Of a stretch of 50,000 nt of DNA, positions 44,300 to 50,000 are shown one piece after another. The notes under the pieces were generated by a model that worked only from the letters and a program-made list of their open reading frames with translations, was not told where the DNA came from and made no database searches. Source of the stretch: Acetomicrobium flavidum (GTDB lineage Bacteria; Synergistota; Synergistia; Synergistales; Acetomicrobiaceae); NCBI RefSeq assembly GCF_900129645.1, contig NZ_FSQZ01000001.1, positions 1,395,001 through 1,445,000 of the forward strand, read 5' to 3'. Every line of letters begins with the position of its first letter. The first letter of the stretch is position 1. The position numbers and the translations under genes were made by a program.

Positions 44300-44875
44300 A
44301 TGTCTGGGCTGAGTGACCTAAAAAACCTATTACAAAAAAATCCCATAATACCTGCTTTGAGGTCTAGCAAGGATGTCGAGGCAGCCTTGAAGATAACGCC
44401 AAGATGCGTATTTGTCCTTGAATCCTCCATTTACACCCTAAAAAACGTAGTGGATAGCCTAAGAGAAAGGGGACATTTCGTATTCGTCCATGCTGATTTA
44501 ATAGAAGGGCTAAAAACGGATCCCTCGGGAATAAGGTTTTTAGCACGCGAAATTAACCCTGAAGGCTTGATAACGACCCATAAAAATGTTCTCGAGATCG
44601 CTAAAGATCTGAATTTGCTCACTATACTGCGTATCTTTCTGCTCGATTCCCAGGCCTTCAAGAAAGGCAAACAGCTAGCTTACAATGTGAATCCTGATTT
44701 CATTGAGGTGCTCCCCGGCATTTCTGTGATTGCCGTGGATGAACCTATTTTGAAGGAAATTCCGTTTCCATTAATTGCTGGCGGGCTGATAAAGACGCTA
44801 GATCAGGTAAATAAAATATTATCAAGGGGGATTTTAGCCGTTTCTACGAGCGAAAGAGCTTTGTGGGAGCAATGA
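44300..44875 (+). CDS. glpP: Glycerol-responsive antiterminator regulator GlpP
   Basis: 191-aa GlpP-family protein. It shows the family order: IIPALRSSKDVEAAL at the N-terminus, FVLESSIYTLKNVVDSL, FVHADLIEGL, GLITTHKNVLEIAK, RIFLLDSQAF, PDFIEVLPG, and LIAGGLIKTLDQVNKILSRG. In Bacillus subtilis GlpP, with glycerol-3-phosphate, binds leader RNA of glp genes and lets RNA polymerase pass terminators. The normal length and full motif set suggest it works here. ATG 44300 is chosen by spacing to AAGGGAG. It directly precedes the dhaKLM-glpK genes, and a terminator-like hairpin lies between glpP and dhaK. Confidence 0.92.
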   Translation: MSGLSDLKNLLQKNPIIPALRSSKDVEAALKITPRCVFVLESSIYTLKNVVDSLRERGHFVFVHADLIEGLKTDPSGIRFLAREINPEGLITTHKNVLEIAKDLNLLTILRIFLLDSQAFKKGKQLAYNVNPDFIEVLPGISVIAVDEPILKEIPFPLIAGGLIKTLDQVNKILSRGILAVSTSERALWEQ

Positions 44876-44926
44876 ATAGGGCAATAACGAAAAATTCGTT
44901 ACAAATTTTTACTGGGCACAGAGACA

Positions 44927-44974
44927 AAAAGAGAAAGCCTAGCATATGTTGTCATATGGCGTGCTTTCTCTTTT
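44927..44974 (+). terminator. Terminator-like hairpin in the dhaK leader, possible GlpP target
   Basis: AAAAGAGAAAGC (44927-44938) pairs with GCTTTCTCTTTT (44963-44974), with an inner CATATG/CATATG stem (44943-44948, 44953-44958) across a short mispaired gap. The 3' arm ends in TTTT. It lies 51 nt after glpP and 43 nt before the dhaK ATG. No convincing promoter fits between hairpin and dhaK, so dhaK transcription probably has to read through it. Confidence 0.65.
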
Positions 44975-45017
44975 ATTATGATGAAATGTTATTACACTTG
45001 AGGAGGTGGAACTGAAA

Positions 45018-46016
45018 ATGAAAAAGCTCATCAACGATGTTGAAAAAGTAGTTGAGGAATCTCTTAGCGGCTTGGTCAAGGCTCATGCGGATCTCATCAA
45101 ATTGCATCCGTCAGCGAGGGCGGTGCTCAGGGTTGACTCCCCCAAGGAAAAGGTTGCAGTCATTTCTGGAGGTGGCAGCGGTCACGAGCCCATGCACACT
45201 GGCTATGTTGGTTACGGCATGCTTGATGCTGCATGCCCCGGTGAGATATTTACCTCTCCGACCCCAGACCAGATGTATGAGGCAGCAAAGGCAGTCAACG
45301 GTGGAAAGGGAATTTTATTCATCGTCAAGAACTACAGCGGAGATATCATGAACTTCCAAATGGCTGCCGATATGCTGGCTGCCGAAGGGATACCCGTGGA
45401 ACAGGTTGTCATCAACGACGATGTAGCGGTGGAAAATTCCTTATATACTGCTGGCAGGCGTGGCGTAGGTGGCACCGTTTTGGCCGAAAAGATAGTGGGG
45501 GCCAAAGCGGAAGAGGGAGGATCGCTTGAAGAGGTTAAAAGTTTGTGCGAGCGCGTCAATGCCAACGTGCGTTCGATGGGCATGGCCCTCACGCCCTGCA
45601 CGGTTCCTGCTGCAGGAAAGCCAACATTTGAGCTTGGACCCGACGAGATTGAAATAGGCATAGGAATTCACGGTGAGCCGGGCAGGCATCGCATGAAGCT
45701 GAAGCCGGCCAGAGAGATAGTAGAAATGCTTGCGACTCCGATAGTAGATGACCTTCCCTTTAAGGCTGGGGATGAGGTGTTGGCCTTTGTCAATGGAATG
45801 GGCGGAACGCCTTTATCTGAGCTTTACATCGTTTACAACGATTTGAGCGATTTTCTGGAAAAGAAGGGAATCAAGATAGTAAGAAATTTGGTTGGAAATT
45901 ATATCACCAGCTTAGAAATGCAGGGATGCTCCATAACGCTTTTACGTCTTGACGATGAAATGAAGCGCTTGTGGGACGCTCCCGTTTGCACGCCAGGGCT
46001 TAGATGGGGGATGTAG
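45018..46016 (+). CDS. dhaK: Dihydroxyacetone kinase subunit DhaK
   Basis: 332-aa PTS-dependent DhaK. The substrate loop [18 protein letters not shown] (about residues 48-65) and the His that binds dihydroxyacetone covalently in [13 protein letters not shown] (about residue 218) are intact. With DhaL and DhaM it makes dihydroxyacetone phosphate using PEP as the phosphate source. ATG 45018 is set by AGGAGGTG nine bases upstream; the GTG at 45006 overlaps that site. dhaL starts 4 nt after the stop. Dihydroxyacetone would come from glycerol by a dehydrogenase not present in the window. Confidence 0.95.
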   Translation: MKKLINDVEKVVEESLSGLVKAHADLIKLHPSARAVLRVDSPKEKVAVISGGGSGHEPMHTGYVGYGMLDAACPGEIFTSPTPDQMYEAAKAVNGGKGILFIVKNYSGDIMNFQMAADMLAAEGIPVEQVVINDDVAVENSLYTAGRRGVGGTVLAEKIVGAKAEEGGSLEEVKSLCERVNANVRSMGMALTPCTVPAAGKPTFELGPDEIEIGIGIHGEPGRHRMKLKPAREIVEMLATPIVDDLPFKAGDEVLAFVNGMGGTPLSELYIVYNDLSDFLEKKGIKIVRNLVGNYITSLEMQGCSITLLRLDDEMKRLWDAPVCTPGLRWGM

Positions 46017-46020
46017 AAAG

Positions 46021-46662
46021 TTGGATAACGAGCATCTGGATGTCACTAAAGCAGTCGCCATTGTTGAAAACATAAAAGAAATTATAGATGCTAACAAGGA
46101 GTTTTTGACGAAACTTGACTCTGCCATAGGCGACGCCGACCATGGCATCAACATGAGCAGAGGCTTTACAAAGGCTCTCGAGAAAGTGCGAAATAACCAG
46201 TACAACGATATAGGGGCAGTATTCAAAGATGTCGCAATGACGTTAATGAGCACCGTTGGCGGAGCGGCAGGGCCACTTTACGGTACTTTCTTCATGAGAG
46301 CTTCGATGAAGCTCGCTGGCCAAAAAGAGGCAGATCTGACGTTGTTAGCTCAGGCCTTTCGCGAGGGGTTACAGGGCGTTGTGGCATTAGGCAAAGCTCA
46401 GTTAGGCGATAAGACGATGGTAGATGCTCTTACGCCTGCCATAGAAGCCTTGGAGGCCGCAGCAAAGCAGGGATTGCCCTTGAAGGAAGGGTTAAAGAGA
46501 GCGCTTGATATGGCTGAGAAGGGAATGAAGGATACAATTCCGTTGGTGGCGAGGAAGGGCCGTGCAAGTTATTTAGGCGAGAGGTCTGCAGGACATCAGG
46601 ATCCAGGGGCTACGTCCAGCTATCTAATTTTAAAGGCCATTTGCGAAGCCTTGGGGGTTTAG
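46021..46662 (+). CDS. dhaL: Dihydroxyacetone kinase ADP-binding subunit DhaL
   Basis: 213-aa DhaL. The Mg-ADP site appears as SAIGDADHGINMSRGF (about residues 32-47), with TVGGAAGPLYGTFF (about 80-93) and GERSAGHQDPGATSSY near the end. In the PTS-linked enzyme ADP is a permanently bound cofactor, rephosphorylated by DhaM and transferring phosphate to dihydroxyacetone on DhaK. It begins with TTG, four bases after the dhaK stop, behind GGGGGATG. Length matches the family. It is translated in a tight dhaK-dhaL-dhaM set. Confidence 0.95.
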   Translation: MDNEHLDVTKAVAIVENIKEIIDANKEFLTKLDSAIGDADHGINMSRGFTKALEKVRNNQYNDIGAVFKDVAMTLMSTVGGAAGPLYGTFFMRASMKLAGQKEADLTLLAQAFREGLQGVVALGKAQLGDKTMVDALTPAIEALEAAAKQGLPLKEGLKRALDMAEKGMKDTIPLVARKGRASYLGERSAGHQDPGATSSYLILKAICEALGV

Positions 46663-46666
46663 AGCT

Positions 46667-47068
46667 ATGATAGGGATTCTCGTCGTTTGCCATAGTTTTA
46701 AGGCAGCTGATGGAATCGTGGAAATTGCCTCTCAGATGGCAGGCGAAAAGGTGAGGGTAGTAGGGGTAGGCGGAAATGAAGAAGGGGGCCTGGGAACTTC
46801 TACTGCAAATATATATGAGGGATTGGATAAACTTTTGATGGAATGTGATGGCGTTGTCGTTATACCGGATCTCGGAAGCGCCGTCTTGTCGACTAAGGCT
46901 GCGTTGGATTTCTTGCCCGAAGATCAAAAAAGTAAAGTCGTTATTGCCGATGCTCCCGTTTTAGAGGGGACCGTTCTGGCCTCCGTCGAGGCAAGCACGG
47001 GATCTCCGGTTGAAAAGGTAAGGCAGGTTGCGGAGAGCGCACACTTGCTAAAAAAGTTGACCAATTAA
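46667..47068 (+). CDS. dhaM: PTS-type phosphotransfer subunit DhaM (EIIA-only form)
   Basis: 133-aa protein of the mannose-type EIIA fold. The active-site His is in VVCHSFKAADG (H9 in IGILVVCHS), followed by GVGGNEEGGLGTSTANI and VVVIPDLGSA. It carries phosphate from HPr to DhaL-bound ADP. E. coli DhaM has extra HPr- and EI-like domains; this is the short form found in Gram-positive organisms, so PTS EI and HPr must be supplied from elsewhere in the genome. It starts four bases after the dhaL stop, and glpK follows after 29 nt. Confidence 0.9.
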   Translation: MIGILVVCHSFKAADGIVEIASQMAGEKVRVVGVGGNEEGGLGTSTANIYEGLDKLLMECDGVVVIPDLGSAVLSTKAALDFLPEDQKSKVVIADAPVLEGTVLASVEASTGSPVEKVRQVAESAHLLKKLTN

Positions 47069-47097
47069 AATAATCAAAATAAAGGGAGGAGATCGGG

Positions 47098-48609
47098 ATG
47101 GCAAAGAAATATGTTGCTGCTATTGATCAGGGGACTACCAGTACGAGGTGTATGATATTCGACAGGGAAGGCAATCCGATATCCAGCAGCCAGATGGAGC
47201 ATGAACAAATTTACCCTCATCCTGGCTGGGTAGAACACGATCCCATGGAGATCTGGTCGCGTACGCAAGACGTAATTAGAGGGGCATTGGAGAAAGGCAA
47301 TGTAGATCCCAATGACATTGCGGCAATCGGCATAACGAACCAAAGGGAAACGACGGTAGTATGGGATAAAAATACAGGTAAACCCGTCTATAATGCAATC
47401 GTTTGGCAATGCATGAGGACTCAGGATTTCTGTCTGGAATGGGAGAAAGAGCCAGGCGCGAACGAAAAGGTCAATCAAAAGACTGGCCTTGTGATAAGCA
47501 CCTATTTCTCGGGTCCCAAGATCAAGTGGATCTTAGACAACGTTCCCGGCGCCAGGGAAAGGGCCCAAAAGGGAGAGCTGCTTTTCGGAAACATAGATAC
47601 ATGGGTAATTTGGAATCTAACGGGCGGTCCGAACGGCGGGGTTCATGTAACCGATGTCAGCAATGCGTCCAGGACTATGCTCATGAATATCAAAACGCTG
47701 CAATGGGACGAGGAAATGCTGAATTTCTTGGGCATTCCGAAATCCATGTTACCAGAGATCAAACCAAGCAGCCATATTTACGGCTATACTGTCCCTAACG
47801 GACCATTCAGGGCGAGCATCCCCATTTCGGGAGATCTTGGAGACCAGCAGGCAGCGGTCTTTGGTCAAGTATGCTTCAACGTTGGCGAGGCAAAGAACAC
47901 CTACGGCACCGGAAACTTCATGCTGCTAAATATAGGCAAGACTCCAAGCCTTTCCAAGAGCGGCCTGCTTACGACAGTTGCTTATGGCCTTAAAGAGGGA
48001 GAAGCTGTTTATGCCTTAGAGGGATCGATGGCCATTACGGGAGCTGCGATCCAGTGGCTGCGTGACAACCTGAGACTTTTTGATGATGCTGCCGATTCGG
48101 AATGGTTTGCCAGCAAGGTCAAAGATACTGGCGGGATATATTTCGTCCCGGCCTTCTCCGGATTGTTTGCACCTTATTGGGATATGAGAGCTAGAGGTTG
48201 TATAGTGGGATTGACGAGATACATTCGAAAAGAGCATTTGATCAGGGCTACCCTGGAATGCATTTGCTATCAGACCTTGGACGTCCAAAGGGCAATGGAA
48301 GCCGATTCCGGAGTGCCCCTCACGGAACTTAAAGTGGATGGCGGTGCTGTACGAAATAACCTCCTCATGCAGTTGCAGGCCGACCTCTTGGGTGTTCCGG
48401 TCGTGCGTCCAAAGGTAAATGAGACTACGGGGCTGGGTGCTGCTTATGCTGCTGGTCTTGCTACAGGTTTTTGGACGAGCTTAGACGAGCTAAAGCAAAA
48501 TTGGAAAGTTGATAAGCGGTTTGAGCCAACCATGAGCAAGGAAACGAGAGATGAAATGTACAGAGGCTGGAAGAAGGCGATTGAAAGAGCTAAGGGATGG
48601 ATAGATTAG
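47098..48609 (+). CDS. glpK: Glycerol kinase
   Basis: 503-aa FGGY-family kinase. ATP/phosphate loop [13 protein letters not shown] is at residues 10-22; [14 protein letters not shown] (about 80), [16 protein letters not shown] (about 183-198), [14 protein letters not shown] (about 243-256) and [18 protein letters not shown] (about 304) follow, with the C-terminal [11 protein letters not shown]. It makes glycerol 3-phosphate, the substrate of the next gene and the inducer of GlpP. In Firmicutes GlpK the region before this SGDxGDQQ motif carries a His phosphorylated by HPr; here that segment reads [12 protein letters not shown], with no matching His, so PTS activation is unlikely. The RBS is AAGGGAGGAG. 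A hairpin lies beyond the stop. Confidence 0.97.
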   Translation: MAKKYVAAIDQGTTSTRCMIFDREGNPISSSQMEHEQIYPHPGWVEHDPMEIWSRTQDVIRGALEKGNVDPNDIAAIGITNQRETTVVWDKNTGKPVYNAIVWQCMRTQDFCLEWEKEPGANEKVNQKTGLVISTYFSGPKIKWILDNVPGARERAQKGELLFGNIDTWVIWNLTGGPNGGVHVTDVSNASRTMLMNIKTLQWDEEMLNFLGIPKSMLPEIKPSSHIYGYTVPNGPFRASIPISGDLGDQQAAVFGQVCFNVGEAKNTYGTGNFMLLNIGKTPSLSKSGLLTTVAYGLKEGEAVYALEGSMAITGAAIQWLRDNLRLFDDAADSEWFASKVKDTGGIYFVPAFSGLFAPYWDMRARGCIVGLTRYIRKEHLIRATLECICYQTLDVQRAMEADSGVPLTELKVDGGAVRNNLLMQLQADLLGVPVVRPKVNETTGLGAAYAAGLATGFWTSLDELKQNWKVDKRFEPTMSKETRDEMYRGWKKAIERAKGWID

Positions 48610-48662
48610 TATGACTTGAATGCCGAAGGGCATCAGATAAGTCTCGCGTAAGGTGCATGAGA

Positions 48663-48704
48663 GGGGAGAGAGGTGCACTGCAAGATGCGCCTTTCTCCCC
48701 TTTT
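48663..48704 (+). terminator. Terminator-like hairpin between glpK and the glycerol-3-phosphate dehydrogenase gene
   Basis: A 15-bp stem pairs GGGGAGAGAGGTGCA (48663-48677) with TGCGCCTTTCTCCCC (48686-48700), with two wobble pairs, followed by TTTT. It lies 44 nt before the next start codon, a distance almost the same as that of the dhaK leader hairpin. It may be a GlpP-controlled terminator. Confidence 0.7.
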
Positions 48705-48748
48705 AGATTCCATAGTGGGATTTTGCAAGTACTCTTGGAGGTGATTTT

Positions 48749-50000
48749 GTGAGCACGCGATATTACGATGTGATCGTAATTGGCGGCGGTATTGTGGGCT
48801 CGACAATTGCCCGCGAGTTGTCACGTTATGATGTTAGGGTAGCTGTTCTGGATAAGGCTTCAGAGCTACCCTCAGGCGCCTCTAGGGCCAATAGCGGCAT
48901 GGTTCATGCAGGTTACGACGACAAGCCTGGCACTATGAAAGCTTACTTTTGTCCAAAGGGGAATGCTATTTACAGGAGCCTTTATGAGGAGCTTGATTTT
49001 ACACTTAATAAAGTAGGATCTTATGTATGCGCCTTTGCCGAAGAGGAAATAGCCCATCTTAATTTACTGCTCGATCAGGGAAGAAAAAACGGAGTTCCTT
49101 CCGTGGAGATCATAAGCGGCGACGAGCTAAGGTCGCGAGAGCCAAATGCATCTAAGGAAATTATCGCTGCCCTTTGGGCTCCTACGGGTTGCATCATAAA
49201 TAATTTCGAAGCTGTCCTGGCATTCATGGATAATGCTCAACAAAACGGGGTTGAGTTGTTTTTGGAGACTGAGGTCTTGGATGTATTGCTCTCTCAGGGC
49301 GAAAAGCAGGTTGTGGGGGTCAATACGAATAAGGGAATGTTTTTGGCTCCTATTGTCATAAACGCCGCTGGAGTGCATTCGGATAGGATAGCTAGGATGG
49401 TTGGCGATGAAAGCTTCGTCATACATCCACGACGGGGTGATTACTTCATAACGGATAAATATGTCGGAAATCTCGTCAAGAGCTTCTTTTTTGCTTGTCC
49501 TTCCGAGGCTGGCAAGGGTATAACCGTGGCTAGCACAGCAGATCACAACTTACTAATGGGACCTACTTCCATATTCCAGGTAGATCGCGATAAGACTGCG
49601 ACCACTGCAGAGGGCTTGAAGCAGGTTATTGAAGGAGCAAGGCGGCTAATACCTCCTATCCCGGTCAATATGGCCATAACTACCTTCGCTGGACTTAGGG
49701 CGGATCCAGATACAGGAGATTTTGTAATAGGGATCCTTAAAAAACCCCATGGATTTGTCAACGTCGCAGGAATCAAATCTCCAGGCTTTACCTCCGCTCC
49801 CGCGATTGCACAGCATATAGTTGAAAGAATCAAAGATGAACTAAAGGATCTTGTTGAATTCAAGCCTAACAGGAAATTTGTGCCAGAGCGTAAACATATA
49901 CCACGATTTGCATATCTCACCATGGAAGAAAGATCTGCTTTAGCAGAAAAAGACCCTAGATATGCCCAAATAGTGTGCAGATGCGAGAGCGTTACTGAGG
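48749..50000 (+). CDS. FAD-dependent glycerol-3-phosphate dehydrogenase (GlpA/GlpD-like), 3' end cut by window
   Basis: At least 417 residues, running off the right edge. The start is GTG 48749 behind CTTGGAGGTG. The N-terminal FAD fold is DVIVIGGGIVGSTIARELS (residues 7-25), followed by SGASRANSGMVHAGYDD, a GlpA/L-2-hydroxyglutarate oxidase-type signature. Near the end of the visible part, IVCRCESVTE starts a BFD-like [2Fe-2S] domain (C-x-C), found in anaerobic GlpA-type enzymes. It should oxidise glycerol 3-phosphate to dihydroxyacetone phosphate and pass electrons to a partner oxidoreductase, probably encoded downstream. L-2-hydroxyglutarate oxidase is a possible alternative, but the glycerol operon context decides for glycerol 3-phosphate. 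Confidence 0.85.
   Translation, partial: MSTRYYDVIVIGGGIVGSTIARELSRYDVRVAVLDKASELPSGASRANSGMVHAGYDDKPGTMKAYFCPKGNAIYRSLYEELDFTLNKVGSYVCAFAEEEIAHLNLLLDQGRKNGVPSVEIISGDELRSREPNASKEIIAALWAPTGCIINNFEAVLAFMDNAQQNGVELFLETEVLDVLLSQGEKQVVGVNTNKGMFLAPIVINAAGVHSDRIARMVGDESFVIHPRRGDYFITDKYVGNLVKSFFFACPSEAGKGITVASTADHNLLMGPTSIFQVDRDKTATTAEGLKQVIEGARRLIPPIPVNMAITTFAGLRADPDTGDFVIGILKKPHGFVNVAGIKSPGFTSAPAIAQHIVERIKDELKDLVEFKPNRKFVPERKHIPRFAYLTMEERSALAEKDPRYAQIVCRCESVTE

Overview
The window reads as a piece of chromosome from a strictly anaerobic, fermentative, probably Gram-negative (diderm) bacterium. It has pyruvate:ferredoxin oxidoreductase, PEP synthase, an Rrf2/ferredoxin/hybrid-cluster-protein stress operon, Firmicutes-style glycerol genes (GlpP, DhaKLM, GlpK) and, next to these, an LpxL-type lipid acyltransferase expected in outer-membrane bacteria. 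That mixture fits the Synergistota, and something close to Acetomicrobium/Anaerobaculum is my best guess. This is a judgement from gene content, not from a search. Base composition looks moderate, with two clearly AT-rich islands (end of the GntR gene; middle of sbcC).

Layout. 1-2605: 3' part of a 23S rRNA gene and a 5S rRNA gene. 2.6-7.1 kb: purine/uracil-type permease and molybdenum-cofactor genes (MocA-like cytidylyltransferase, XdhC, a molybdopterin-binding protein with a C-terminal Cys cluster, a Fur-family regulator). No molybdenum hydroxylase lies in the window. 7.1-13.6 kb: a secreted CsgG/FlgT-like protein and a sirtuin on the minus strand, then a COG2509-like flavoprotein, a flavin reductase-like protein, a TIGR02757 (DUF2400) protein and a RACo-like [2Fe-2S]/ASKHA activator. 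13.6-16.6 kb: Rrf2 regulator, ferredoxin and Hcp behind a clear promoter/operator. 16.7-18.1 kb: MATE exporter. 18.3-21.6 kb: GntR regulator, two-subunit aconitase-family dehydratase and an isocitrate-lyase/PEP-mutase-family lyase. 21.7-28.2 kb (minus): cupin, PEP synthase, PFOR. 28.3-35.8 kb: GH77 glucanotransferase, CheV, unknown protein, HD-domain protein, SbcD and SbcC. 35.8-38.9 kb: membrane-anchored unknown, NarL-type two-component pair, UPF0316 protein. 39.1-44.2 kb: anchored unknown, TyrRS, Mop-type molybdopterin/oxyanion-binding protein, acyltransferase, unknown. 44.3-50 kb: glycerol regulon glpP-dhaK-dhaL-dhaM-glpK and a glycerol-3-phosphate dehydrogenase cut by the window end.

How it fits together. 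Glycerol can enter by GlpK plus the FAD dehydrogenase, or as dihydroxyacetone by PEP-dependent DhaKLM. Pyruvate is then oxidised by PFOR or returned to PEP by PEP synthase. The GntR-dehydratase-lyase cluster would release pyruvate plus a short acid from a branched C6 or C7 hydroxy-acid; its arrangement matches the 2,3-dimethylmalate branch of nicotinate fermentation, though no other nicotinate genes are visible.

The observations most worth following are that orphan dehydratase/lyase cluster, two terminator-like hairpins placed about 45 nt before dhaK and the glycerol-3-phosphate dehydrogenase gene in a locus that encodes the antiterminator GlpP, and the Rrf2 operator overlapping the -10 of the hcp operon. 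I found no mobile elements, CRISPR arrays, tRNAs or phage genes. No gene-free stretch exceeds about 300 bases.
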